Shown: positions 15,345 to 22,957 of the stretch, in pieces
Layout of the letters: the number at the start of each line of letters is the position of its first letter
How positions within the stretch are numbered: the stretch's first letter is position 1
DNA from: Thermoproteota archaeon
GTDB taxonomy: Archaea > Korarchaeota > Korarchaeia > Korarchaeales > Korarchaeaceae
Direction: 5' to 3'
Assembly (NCBI GenBank): GCA_027491415.1
Contig: JAOZFH010000008.1
Span: forward strand, 1 to 49,724
DNA length: 49,724 bases
Position numbers and translations under genes: made by a program
The notes under the pieces: model-generated
The model's input: only the letters and a program-made list of their open reading frames with translations
What the model was told of the DNA's origin: nothing
The model's database searches: none

Positions 15345-16226
15345 TTGGGCGCCCTGATCGGCTTGATAGGGAGATACCCGCCCCCCGTTGTCGTAGAGCC
15401 CCAGACGCCTCTAGTAAACGTCCTAAGGGGGCTGAAGAACAGGGCGGTTAGGCACGCGCTCGTTCAGGAGGAAGGGCGGCTTGTCGGGATAATATCCGCC
15501 AGGGATATCCTCCGCGATCTCGTCAGGGCCGAGGATAGAACTCTCTCACAACTGAACGAGAGACTCGCAAGGGACGTGATGACCAGGGACGTCGTAACGG
15601 TCAGCTTCGAGGAGGGCTTCGCGAGGCTGGTGGAGAAGTTCCTCGAGCACGACCTTGGGACGATCCCCGTTGTCGGCGCCAAAGGCAAGGCAGTGGGCGT
15701 TGTATCAGAGCGCCACATCGTGGACGCGCTTTCCGGACACGTGACGTATGTCCGCGTCGGTGAGATAGCCAGCTCCCCGTTGCTCACGGCGGACGCCGGA
15801 TCCACGCTCTTCGACGCGATCGCCAAGATGGTCGAGTTCAACATACGGAGGGTTCCGTTCATCGGAGAGACCGGGAGCCTAGTCGGGATCATCACGCTGA
15901 AGGATGTCGTCTCTCTCTTGGGATCTTGGAGGACGGTGGAGGCAATTGAGGTGGGAAGAGGGGGCGGGATCTCCGACACTCCGCTCGACCCCACGTGGAG
16001 GTGCTCTATCGCCTCGATCGACTCCAAGGTCGATGTCAGTGAAGCTCTCAAGAAGATGAGGTCGCTGGGGGTCGGGAGCCTGCTGGTGAGAGACGGTGAC
16101 CAAATAGTGGGGATAGTGACGGAGAGGGACGTGGTCAGGAAACTACCCAAGGTCATGGGCGCTGACGTCTTCGTCGACGCGGTCAGGCAGGAGGTCTTCG
16201 TGGGTAGGATATCCAAGTACGGATGA
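15345..16226 (+). CDS. Four-CBS-domain protein
   Basis: 293 aa made of two CBS pairs. Repeats begin near IGLIGRYPPPVVVEPQTPL, LARDVMTRDVVTVSFEEG, VGEIASSPLLTADAGSTL and STASIDSKVDVSEALKKM-like region; each ends in the LVGII or IVGIVTERDVV type of strand-helix. CBS pairs bind AMP/ATP/SAM-type ligands; with no enzyme domain this is likely a nucleotide-sensing regulator. The frame is open further upstream, but TTG 15345 has GGGAGGT six bases before it and starts just before the first CBS. It ends 1 nt from the convergent HypE-like gene. Confidence 0.87.
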   Translation: MGALIGLIGRYPPPVVVEPQTPLVNVLRGLKNRAVRHALVQEEGRLVGIISARDILRDLVRAEDRTLSQLNERLARDVMTRDVVTVSFEEGFARLVEKFLEHDLGTIPVVGAKGKAVGVVSERHIVDALSGHVTYVRVGEIASSPLLTADAGSTLFDAIAKMVEFNIRRVPFIGETGSLVGIITLKDVVSLLGSWRTVEAIEVGRGGGISDTPLDPTWRCSIASIDSKVDVSEALKKMRSLGVGSLLVRDGDQIVGIVTERDVVRKLPKVMGADVFVDAVRQEVFVGRISKYG

Positions 16227-16227
16227 G

Positions 16228-17223
16228 CTATCCCGAGAGGACCCTCCAGAGTTCCTCCGAAACGGGTCTGTTGAGGTCGAGCTTCGATCCGTCCAACCTC
16301 TCCAAGACGCGGATGGAGGGATCGGAGACGAACTCTCCCACCACCGCCGCGGCGATGCCGTTCGCCCTGAGCTCGCGGACGATCTCCTCGGCCGAGCCCA
16401 CTGGGGCCGCTATGAGCAGGGATCCCGAACTCACGAGTCGAAGGGGGTCAGCCCCCAGGGCCTCGCACACTGCCTGAGTCTCCGGCCTGATCGGGATATC
16501 TTCCTCGCGGACAACGACCCCGACGCCGGACGCCATGGCGACCTCCTGAATTCCGGCGGCTATTCCCCCCTCGGTGGGGTCGTGGAGCGCGTGCGCCCCC
16601 AAGTCGGCGGCGATCCTCGCATCCCTGACCACGCTTATCTCTCGGATGAACTCCGCAGCCCTGTCTAAAACGCCCTCGCTGACCTTTTCGGCGAGCCTCG
16701 CCCTCAGGTCGGTCGCCAAGATGGCTGTCCCCTCGAGGGCAGCCGCCTTGGTCACTATGGCCAGGTCACCGGGCTTCGCTCCGGAACTCCTGATGAGCTT
16801 GTCGGGGCTCGTGAATCCTATGGCCGTCGTGACAATTATGTCTCGGTCGAGCCAGGGTGTTACCTCCGTGTGGCCGCCGACCACGCTCGCCCCGACCTCG
16901 TCGGCGGCGGACCGTATCTGATCGGCCAGCTCCTCGAGCCTCTCGAACGTGGTGCCGCCGCTGGCCAGGAGGGTCACGACGAGCCACCTCGGGTCGGCCC
17001 CCGAAGTGGCGACGTCGTTGCACGCCACGTGGACAGACAGCCATCCCGCGTTCCTACCGGCCCCGGTGATGGGGTCCGAGTGAACCACCACTGCGACCCC
17101 GTCGACCAAGAGGGCCGCGTAGTCCTCGCCCAACCCTGGACCCAGGAGGACGTCGTCCCTTGGCTCGTAGATTCTGCTCAGGAATTCCCTCAGCCGATCG
17201 GGTGGGAGCTTTCCGGCCTGCAC
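16228..17223 (-). CDS. HypE-like / AIR synthase-related ATP-binding protein
   Basis: 331 aa of the PurM/HypE/ThiL superfamily. Landmarks are GLGEDYAALLVDG near the N-terminus, HVACNDVATSGADPRWLVVTLL, VGGHTEVT and HDPTEGGIAAGIQEVA. True HypE ends in a Pro-Arg-x-Cys tail that is carbamoylated during hydrogenase cofactor making; this protein ends WRVLSG without cysteine. It is therefore a paralogue whose substrate is unknown, not a hydrogenase maturase proper. No other hyp genes are nearby. Start GTG 17223; alternatives lacking. Confidence 0.8.
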   Translation of the reverse strand: MQAGKLPPDRLREFLSRIYEPRDDVLLGPGLGEDYAALLVDGVAVVVHSDPITGAGRNAGWLSVHVACNDVATSGADPRWLVVTLLASGGTTFERLEELADQIRSAADEVGASVVGGHTEVTPWLDRDIIVTTAIGFTSPDKLIRSSGAKPGDLAIVTKAAALEGTAILATDLRARLAEKVSEGVLDRAAEFIREISVVRDARIAADLGAHALHDPTEGGIAAGIQEVAMASGVGVVVREEDIPIRPETQAVCEALGADPLRLVSSGSLLIAAPVGSAEEIVRELRANGIAAAVVGEFVSDPSIRVLERLDGSKLDLNRPVSEELWRVLSG

Positions 17224-17246
17224 GGGCCGATTGGCTAGACGCAGTG

Positions 17247-17340
17247 AAAAAAGTTGACTGAATGGGGGACCCGACCCGAACTCGGGCCGGGACCCCTTGG
17301 AGGGTGGCCCATGTATCCTAAAGCCCTGAGGCTTTATGGA
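17247..17340 (-). terminator. Structured intergenic region with two hairpins and T6
   Basis: Read on the minus strand, downstream of the adenosine-specific kinase stop: a hairpin TAAAGCC/GGCTTTA (about 17319-17336), then a 32-nt GC-rich hairpin (17265-17296; 14 pairs with one T-T mismatch, 4-nt loop), then TTTTTT (17247-17252). This fits a terminator for the kinase gene, or a structured leader for the HypE-like gene that starts 24 nt further on. Confidence 0.5.
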
Positions 17341-17397
17341 TTTCGATTAGAACCGTCGGCGGACCATTGACAACGTTTTGAAACGGTCATCCACGCG

Positions 17398-17901
17398 TCA
17401 AAGCTTGTAGCCGAACCTCCTCAGAAGCTCCTTGCGCTCCCTTACGTCTTCGTCGCCCTCGACGCCAAGCGGCGTGAGGCCGTCAACGACCCCAAGCAGC
17501 CCCCTCCCCTGGCTTGTCTCCGCCACTATGGCCTGAAGCGGGTTTGCCGTGGCGGCGAAGATGTTGGCGATCTCGCTCACGGTCTTCAGCCTGTTCAGGA
17601 CGTTGATCGGCCACGCGTCGCGAATCAGGATGACGAGGGTGTGGCCCGCGGCGAGCCTCTTCGCCCTCTCGATGGCCTCCTTCTCCAGCTCGGGGTCGTT
17701 TCCGACGTGTCTGATCAGCCTCTTCCCCGACGACTCGCAGAAGGCTATCCCGAACTTTATCGAAGGGCACGATTCGATCAGGGCCTCGTAGACATCCTCT
17801 ACTGTCTTGATGAAGTGGGACTGAGCCACGATTATGTTGGTCCCCTCCGGAGGGGAGATGTCCACTACATGGATCTTCACGCCCTCACACATTCCATCCA
17901 C
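17398..17901 (-). CDS. Adenosine-specific kinase (PF04008 type)
   Basis: 167 aa, the usual size of this small archaeal/thermophile family named for adenosine binding. Recognisable stretches are [61 protein letters not shown] and the C-terminal [17 protein letters not shown]. Biological role is poorly known for the family. ATG 17901 or ATG 17892 may be the start; a TATA-like TACGTATTTTT lies upstream at about 17925-17938. Stand-alone gene followed by a strong hairpin. Confidence 0.85.
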   Translation of the reverse strand: MDGMCEGVKIHVVDISPPEGTNIIVAQSHFIKTVEDVYEALIESCPSIKFGIAFCESSGKRLIRHVGNDPELEKEAIERAKRLAAGHTLVILIRDAWPINVLNRLKTVSEIANIFAATANPLQAIVAETSQGRGLLGVVDGLTPLGVEGDEDVRERKELLRRFGYKL

Positions 17902-18065
17902 CCCGCTCTGCTATCGTAACATCTGGGAAAAATACGTAAAGTTGACGGCCCCCGGGCAGTACGAGCTAGTGGCTTCTGTCGTCAGGCGAGCTGCCGGGCG
18001 GATGCGCCCCGCACGTGCCGAAATACCTATCTATACCCGTCGAGGAGGGTGGTCCGGAGGGTGGC

Positions 18066-19682
18066 TTGAGGAAAAGCGGCCTCGTGTTGCTGATCCTGCT
18101 CTCGGCCCTCATGGCGGCGCCAAGCGGGACGGGTACTGCTAGTGAGGGATTAGCCAGGCTCCCGACAGGTGCGTGCACCCTATTCTGCCCAATATCCGGC
18201 TACGTCAAGGTGTGGTACGTCGACCTGAACTCGTCCCTTGCCGGGAGTCAGAGGATCGCGAGGGTGGGGGTTGGCGAAGAGTTTGAAGTTTACGTGGAGG
18301 TCTGGCTGAAGAAGACGTCTTCCGATGCTCCAATGGCGCTCATACTTGTTGGGTCGTGGTCCAATAAGTGGCCTCCTGTAAGGGGGGCCTACGTGAAGAT
18401 ATATGAGGGAATCCCCAGCTCCACGGGGTCGAAGTACAGGCTCAGGACGACCATGAGGGCGCCACAGACCCCCGGAAACTACAGCCTCTGGGTGATGTAT
18501 GTCCCGCCGCCGCGAGAGCCCGGCGTTGACCCGGTCGAGAACCTCTTCAAGATCTGGAGTGAGACCGAGAACCTCACGGGCAAGGCCCCCTGGGAGCTGC
18601 CGAACTGCGGTCCCCCCCACGCTCGAGTGGAGGTTGTTGCCAAGCCCAAGATCACCCTCACGAACTTCTGGGTGAGCAAGCGTCAAGTGTCGCCGGGAGA
18701 GACTGTGGAGTTTGGCGTCAGGGCAAACAATGTGGGTACCGCGGAGGGAACCTACGAGGTGGAGGCAAAGCTAGACGGCTCACACCTAGAGACGAAGACG
18801 GGCGTGCTGGCCCCCGGACAGAGCCGAGACCTGACGTGGAGGGTCAAGCTAAACCAGCCAGGGGACCACTGGATAGACGTCGGCGGCTCCTTCTCCGCCC
18901 AGATTCACGTGCTCGAGCCTGGGGAACTTAAGGTGAAGAACCTGAGGGCCAGCTCCTCTGAGCTGATGCCCGGGGATACGCTCAAAGTGTACGTTACCGT
19001 GGAGAACGATGGGGAAATGGAGAGAGACATCCAGCTCGCGCTGATCGTCGACGGAAAGGTTGTCGACAGCAAGACGGTCCTGATCGAACCGATGTCGTCA
19101 AAAGACGTGCAATTCGAAGTCACCCTGGAGAAGCCGGGAGTACACGAGGTGAAGGTCAGCAAGCTAGGTCCCCTGGAGGTTCGCGTCCTGTCTCCCGGCG
19201 AGTGCAGGCTGCTCGAAGTAGCCGTGGGCAACGGCACGGTCTTTCCCGGCGAGGTCGTTAACTTGACGGTCACGCTAAGCAATGTGGGTGATCTAGAGAC
19301 GACCTGTGTCGTGGAGGTTAGTGTGAACGGGACGGTAAAGACGTCAGAAGTCGTCCGCATCCCCGGCAAGGGCACGAAAAACGTCACCCTCTCCTTCCCC
19401 ACATGGGCCGCCGGGCTTTACTTCGTAGACGTCAACGGCACGGAATTGACGGTGGAGGCCATAAGTCCTCCGGACTCGGAGGGCGAAGCTGAAGGCGGAA
19501 GTGGGAGGTTGAGGGTCGCAGCGGGGGTCGCGTCGCTCGCAGCCGGTGGGGCGGTGGCTGCTTACGTTATGGTAGGGAGACTGAGGTCCTCCAAGTCAAG
19601 GCACGGCTTGGGCGCCAGGAAGACACGGAGACACAAGAAGAGAAGGCCCGTGGGAGCCAGGAGGAGGAGCGGTCTGCGATGA
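18066..19682 (+). CDS. Secreted, membrane-anchored CARDB-repeat protein
   Basis: 538 aa. The N-terminus LRKSGLVLLILLSALMAAPSG is a typical signal peptide when translation starts at TTG 18066 (GGAGGGTGG just upstream; CTATAC box near 18031). The longer GTG frame from 18015 would bury it behind 17 polar residues. After a distinct beta-rich domain come three Ig-like CARDB repeats (beginning KPKITLTNFWVSK, GELKVKNLRASS, GECRLLEVAVGN). One C-terminal membrane helix (about 490-510) is followed by a very basic cytoplasmic tail (KTRRHKKRRPVGARRRSG). Several N-x-S/T sites occur. Probably a cell-surface protein; partner unknown. Confidence 0.82.
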   Translation: MRKSGLVLLILLSALMAAPSGTGTASEGLARLPTGACTLFCPISGYVKVWYVDLNSSLAGSQRIARVGVGEEFEVYVEVWLKKTSSDAPMALILVGSWSNKWPPVRGAYVKIYEGIPSSTGSKYRLRTTMRAPQTPGNYSLWVMYVPPPREPGVDPVENLFKIWSETENLTGKAPWELPNCGPPHARVEVVAKPKITLTNFWVSKRQVSPGETVEFGVRANNVGTAEGTYEVEAKLDGSHLETKTGVLAPGQSRDLTWRVKLNQPGDHWIDVGGSFSAQIHVLEPGELKVKNLRASSSELMPGDTLKVYVTVENDGEMERDIQLALIVDGKVVDSKTVLIEPMSSKDVQFEVTLEKPGVHEVKVSKLGPLEVRVLSPGECRLLEVAVGNGTVFPGEVVNLTVTLSNVGDLETTCVVEVSVNGTVKTSEVVRIPGKGTKNVTLSFPTWAAGLYFVDVNGTELTVEAISPPDSEGEAEGGSGRLRVAAGVASLAAGGAVAAYVMVGRLRSSKSRHGLGARKTRRHKKRRPVGARRRSGLR

Positions 19683-19737
19683 AGGTAGTCGCCGAATACG
19701 CCACCCTTTGTGTCCACTAGCGGGGCTTGCGTCGCAT

Positions 19738-19750
19738 CTTTTTATCTATA
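19738..19750 (+). promoter_or_regulatory. TATA box of unknown/TiaS-like gene pair
   Basis: The T/A-rich CTTTTTATCTATA predicts a transcript start near 19770, followed by the TTG start at 19798. It also marks the end of the CARDB gene transcript. Confidence 0.4.
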
Positions 19751-19797
19751 GACCCCAGACGGGGCGTGAAGGTCCCACTGGTTCGAGGGGATCTCCC

Positions 19798-20229
19798 TTG
19801 GGCGCCAGCGATCGGGGCAAGACTGAGGGCGATAAGTTACGAAAGCTCGTCAGAACCCTCAGAAGAAAGAGTTCTAAGATCTCTCTAACGGTTGCTGAGG
19901 CAGGAATGATACAGAGGGCGATCAGGAGGGCTTCAAACAGGCTGCGCGGTAGAAAGGGCACGGTCGTAGTTGGGAGAAAGACCATAGCATTTGACGGGGA
20001 GCTGGCGTTCGTCTTTCCGGGCCATCCCAAGGTGAGCGCCTTCGTCGAGAGATTGTGGAAGAGAGGGTTCGTAGAACTCGTCAGCAGCAAGCCGAAGGTT
20101 TACGTCGGTCCAGGCGTTGTCGTTGCAGCCATCGTGCTGTTCAGAAACGAGATAGTGGCAAAAAGACGGTGGGCGGAGGGGGTAGATGACCTAGTCCTGT
20201 CTCTGCTCATTAAGGAGCTGGGGGAGTGA
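19798..20229 (+). CDS. Hypothetical basic protein
   Basis: 143 aa, not recognised. A strongly basic N-terminal half (KLRKLVRTLRRKSSK, IRRASNRLRGRKGTV) is followed by a compact alpha/beta part ending IKELGE. TTG 19798 is preferred (GGGGAT upstream; 28 nt after the predicted transcript start) over ATG 19708, which lies before the promoter. The basic surface suggests nucleic-acid binding, by composition only. It is 4 nt from the TiaS-like gene, so the two probably form an operon; RNA-related work is possible but unproven. Confidence 0.6.
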   Translation: MGASDRGKTEGDKLRKLVRTLRRKSSKISLTVAEAGMIQRAIRRASNRLRGRKGTVVVGRKTIAFDGELAFVFPGHPKVSAFVERLWKRGFVELVSSKPKVYVGPGVVVAAIVLFRNEIVAKRRWAEGVDDLVLSLLIKELGE

Positions 20230-20233
20230 TGTC

Positions 20234-20800
20234 TTGGAGGGTGTTCACGGGATTAAATCGCGAATGTGGGTTGGAAAACCTCCGACCGTCTACATAGGCG
20301 CCGATGACTTGGGAGACGACGCCGGAACCGGCGAGATATGCGTGGAAGGAGTCGAACACTTGAAATCCTTCTCCCCGACAGGAGTCAGGTTGTTTAGAGT
20401 GAAGCTGGCAGATCCCTCCCTAATCGGCAGGGGCCGTGAGAACATGGCGTGGGCCATTGAAGCCCGTGGAGATCCTTGGCTACTCCTGGAGGAGTTTGGA
20501 TCAATCGTGGCGGACAGAAGTGGGATGGATAGCAACCCGGGGCTGGCCCTCCTACTAGACTCCCCTCCCACCGACGCCCTGGTAGAGTTGGCGGAGAGGA
20601 TCCGCAGAGAACGGGTTGCCCTGGCAGAGGTTCACAGGGTAGCTGAAGCCTACGGCGTAGAGTTATGGGAACTGGGGGGCAGCGGCTTAGGGGTTATCGG
20701 GGCCTTTGCAGCCGCCGTCCTGAGTTCCGCGGGGGTCGCAGAGGAGGTCTCTGTTGAGGGTTTAAATCCGCAGAGGGGACATCGATACAGGCGCCAATGA
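20234..20800 (+). CDS. Short TiaS-like protein (tRNA-Ile2 agmatidine synthase related)
   Basis: 188 aa. By eye it follows the kinase-type part of TiaS, the archaeal enzyme that modifies C34 of tRNA-Ile2. VYIGADDLGDDAGTG matches the GIDDTDS region, LFRVKLADPSLIGRGRENMAWA matches LVRLNPNIPYKTRGNAAVA, DSNPGLALL matches TNPG, and ELGGSGLGVIGAFAAAVLS matches GRGLIGALAA. Full TiaS is about 420 aa with an OB fold and zinc ribbon; those parts are absent, and key acidic/basic residues differ. It is a paralogue or derived protein. Start TTG 20234 with GGAGTGA upstream. Confidence 0.5.
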   Translation: MEGVHGIKSRMWVGKPPTVYIGADDLGDDAGTGEICVEGVEHLKSFSPTGVRLFRVKLADPSLIGRGRENMAWAIEARGDPWLLLEEFGSIVADRSGMDSNPGLALLLDSPPTDALVELAERIRRERVALAEVHRVAEAYGVELWELGGSGLGVIGAFAAAVLSSAGVAEEVSVEGLNPQRGHRYRRQ

Positions 20801-21078
20801 GGTTAATTCCTTCACCTGAGCGGTGAGGACTGATGGGCGGACCGAGGCGCCCAACTAATTTACTCTCCCGCGCGACGCCGGGTAAGAACTCACTGCGTTG
20901 ACAAACTCGCCGGCCAGCCTTACCTCTCAGCCTGCGAGACCCTCCCACGATGACATGAGGACGAGATGCGCCCTCCGCCAGCCGAAACACCCGAGTCGCG
21001 GGCGGCCTATCCGGCCGACTCCCACGCGGGGTACCTAAACCCTTTAATCGCTCTCCGCTCCCGCCGCGATGATACAAA
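20801..21078. other. 278-bp gap before serS: promoters and a possible small ORF
   Basis: No protein gene of normal size. GGTTAATTCC (20801-20810) is TATA-like, about 27 nt before ATG 20833, which is also preceded by CGGTGAGG. This opens a 22-codon frame (MGGPRRPTNLLSRATPG...) ending at TGA. Near the end, CCTTTAATC (about 21039-21047) is the likely serS TATA box. I find no tRNA or C/D-box RNA here. Confidence 0.35.
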
Positions 21079-22449
21079 GTGTGGAGCTTGTTAGAAATCC
21101 TCAGAACCAACCCGAGTTACCTCAAGGGAGACCTAGAACGGAGAGGGATGGACCCCACGGTGGTTGATGAAATCGTCGACTTAGACAGGAGATGGAGGGA
21201 GGCCAAGTTCAAGCTCGACGAGATGAGGAGGTATAGAAACGAGATCACCGCAAGGATAGCGAGGGCCCGGGGAGATGAAAAAGAAGGCCTCCTGAGGGAA
21301 GCCAAGCGGGCGGCCCAAGAGGTCAAGTTACTCGAAGCCGAGTACTCCAGGCTCACGAAGCTGAGGATGGAGGCTCTGTGGAGACTTCCGGCGGCCCCCC
21401 TCCACCCGGAGGTCCCGACGTGCCCCGAAGGGGAGGAGGGGATACCCATCAGGTTCTGGGGCAAGCCGATGGTCTGGGAGGGCCACCTCGAGCAATTCCG
21501 CAGGGAGACAGAGAGGTGGGGTTTCAGGGTGGACTACGAAATCATTGACTGGAAGCCGAAGGGCCACGCGGACGAGGCGGAGATGGTGCTAGGTCTGGGA
21601 GACACCAAGAGGGCGGCCAAGGTCTCGGGCGCCAGGTTCTACTACCTATACGAGGACCTGGTCTGGCTCGACATAGCCCTGATGCTCTTTGCGGTGGACA
21701 GGCTGACGGCCAAGGGCTTCCGCCTCGTCATCCCACCCTACATGATGAGGGGAGAGCTCTACAGGGGGGTGACACCCCTTGAGGACTTCATCGACGCGAT
21801 ATACAAGGTCGAGGGCGAGGACCTCTTCTTGATATCCACGTCCGAGCACCCGCTCGTCGCGCAGCACGCGAGGGAGGAGATACAGGACGCGAGCCTACCC
21901 CTCCTGTACGTCGGGGTGAGCCCCTGCTTCCGCAAGGAGGCGGGCGCCCACGGGAGAGACACGAAGGGAATATTCAGGGTGCATCAGTTCCACAAGGTGG
22001 AGCAGGTCGTCTTCAGCATGCCTGAGGAGAGCTGGGAGTGGCACGAGAGGCTCATTAAAAATGCGGAGGAACTCTGGCAGGCCCTCGAGATCCCGTATAG
22101 GATAGTCGACATATGCGCCACGGAGCTCGGCCCGCAGGCGGCCAGGAAGTTCGACCTAGAGGCCTGGATGCCTGCGCAGGGCAGGTACCGCGAGATGGTT
22201 AGCTGCAGCAACTGCCTAGACTGGCAGGCCTTCAGGCTGGGGATCAGGTACATAAGGGGTGACGGGACGAGAGGTTACCTCCACACCCTCAACAGCACGG
22301 CCATCGCCACGACCAGGGCAATCACCGCGATCTTGGAGAACTACCAGCGGCCTGACGGAGCCGTGGAGGTCCCAAGGGTCCTGAGACCGTATCTAGAACC
22401 GTTCAGTCGCGCTCCAAAGGAGTTGATCCTTCCAGCCTCCAAGAGGTAG
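21079..22449 (+). CDS. serS: Seryl-tRNA synthetase
   Basis: Charges tRNA-Ser with serine; 456 aa, class II synthetase of the common (bacterial-like, not methanogen-type) form. N-terminal tRNA-binding coiled coil spans about residues 25-100 (RRWREAKFKLDEMRRYRNEI, KRAAQEVKLLEAEYSRL). Catalytic core motifs include CFRKEAGAHGRDTKGIFRVHQ (motif 2), and NSTAIATTRAITAILENYQ with GAVEVPRVLRPYL near the C-terminus (motif 3). Start GTG 21079 gives MWSLLEILRTNP, the normal N-terminus, about 32 nt after a CTTTAAT TATA box. Confidence 0.95.
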   Translation: MWSLLEILRTNPSYLKGDLERRGMDPTVVDEIVDLDRRWREAKFKLDEMRRYRNEITARIARARGDEKEGLLREAKRAAQEVKLLEAEYSRLTKLRMEALWRLPAAPLHPEVPTCPEGEEGIPIRFWGKPMVWEGHLEQFRRETERWGFRVDYEIIDWKPKGHADEAEMVLGLGDTKRAAKVSGARFYYLYEDLVWLDIALMLFAVDRLTAKGFRLVIPPYMMRGELYRGVTPLEDFIDAIYKVEGEDLFLISTSEHPLVAQHAREEIQDASLPLLYVGVSPCFRKEAGAHGRDTKGIFRVHQFHKVEQVVFSMPEESWEWHERLIKNAEELWQALEIPYRIVDICATELGPQAARKFDLEAWMPAQGRYREMVSCSNCLDWQAFRLGIRYIRGDGTRGYLHTLNSTAIATTRAITAILENYQRPDGAVEVPRVLRPYLEPFSRAPKELILPASKR

Positions 22450-22516
22450 GACGGGTCCTCCCATCTCGATAACGCTCAATAAGATGAGGATATGTTCCTA
22501 GTGGGGAGGGTTCGAG

Positions 22517-22957
22517 CTGACCGAGATAACGCGCACAGGCGTGTCCATCCCGAGCGGACTCCTCAAGGAGCTCGATAGAATCGTCGAAGCGCTGGATGTG
22601 CCGAGCAGGTCAAAGGCCATAAGCGAGGCCATAGCCGAGTACATAGGCGACCGCGCCTGGTTGCTGGAGGGCGGCGAGGACTACGAGGTTGTGGGGTCGG
22701 TGACCATCCTGTACAGACACGAGGAGACCTCGGAGAGGATCATCGAGATCCAGCACAGGTTCATCGAGATAATCAGGTCGACCTCCCACGTACACCTAGA
22801 CGTAGGCAGGTGTCTAGAGGTCACAATAGTCGCTGGGCCCGTGTCGAAGGCGAGGGAGCTGGTGAAGACGCTCCACTCCATCAGGGGCGTAGAGGCTATA
22901 AGGGCGTCGGTCTTTCCCGTGGGGAGGGCAGGGGAGCATGGCCACCCCCACGGCTGA
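22517..22957 (+). CDS. nikR: NikR nickel-responsive repressor
   Basis: Ribbon-helix-helix regulator with a C-terminal ACT-like nickel-binding domain. All four nickel ligands are present: counted from GTG 22541, His72, His83, His85 and Cys91 (EIQHRF, TSHVHLD, GRCLEV). The first usual start (GTG 22541) would cut off the DNA-contacting beta strand (LTEITRTGVSIP). The frame is open upstream only to a TAG, with no ATG/GTG/TTG. CTG 22517, with GGGGAGGG six bases before it, gives an intact N-terminus of 146 aa, so I propose a CTG start. Overlaps speE by 20 nt. A His-rich tail (GEHGHPHG) ends the protein. Confidence 0.85.
   Translation: MTEITRTGVSIPSGLLKELDRIVEALDVPSRSKAISEAIAEYIGDRAWLLEGGEDYEVVGSVTILYRHEETSERIIEIQHRFIEIIRSTSHVHLDVGRCLEVTIVAGPVSKARELVKTLHSIRGVEAIRASVFPVGRAGEHGHPHG

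Noticed and set aside
17341-17397. Possible C/D-box guide RNA (GTGGATGA on the minus strand)
   Set aside because: The C-box match is imperfect and no D box (CTGA) lies at a proper distance.
17941-18012. Imperfect hairpin CCCGGGCAG / CTGCCGGG upstream of the CARDB gene
   Set aside because: Bulged stem with a loop of about 40 nt, no T-run or nearby gene end to explain; judged chance in GC-rich DNA.
20801-21078. tRNA or other RNA gene in the gap before serS
   Set aside because: No T-arm GGTTCRANNCC-type sequence and no cloverleaf pairing could be found on either strand.
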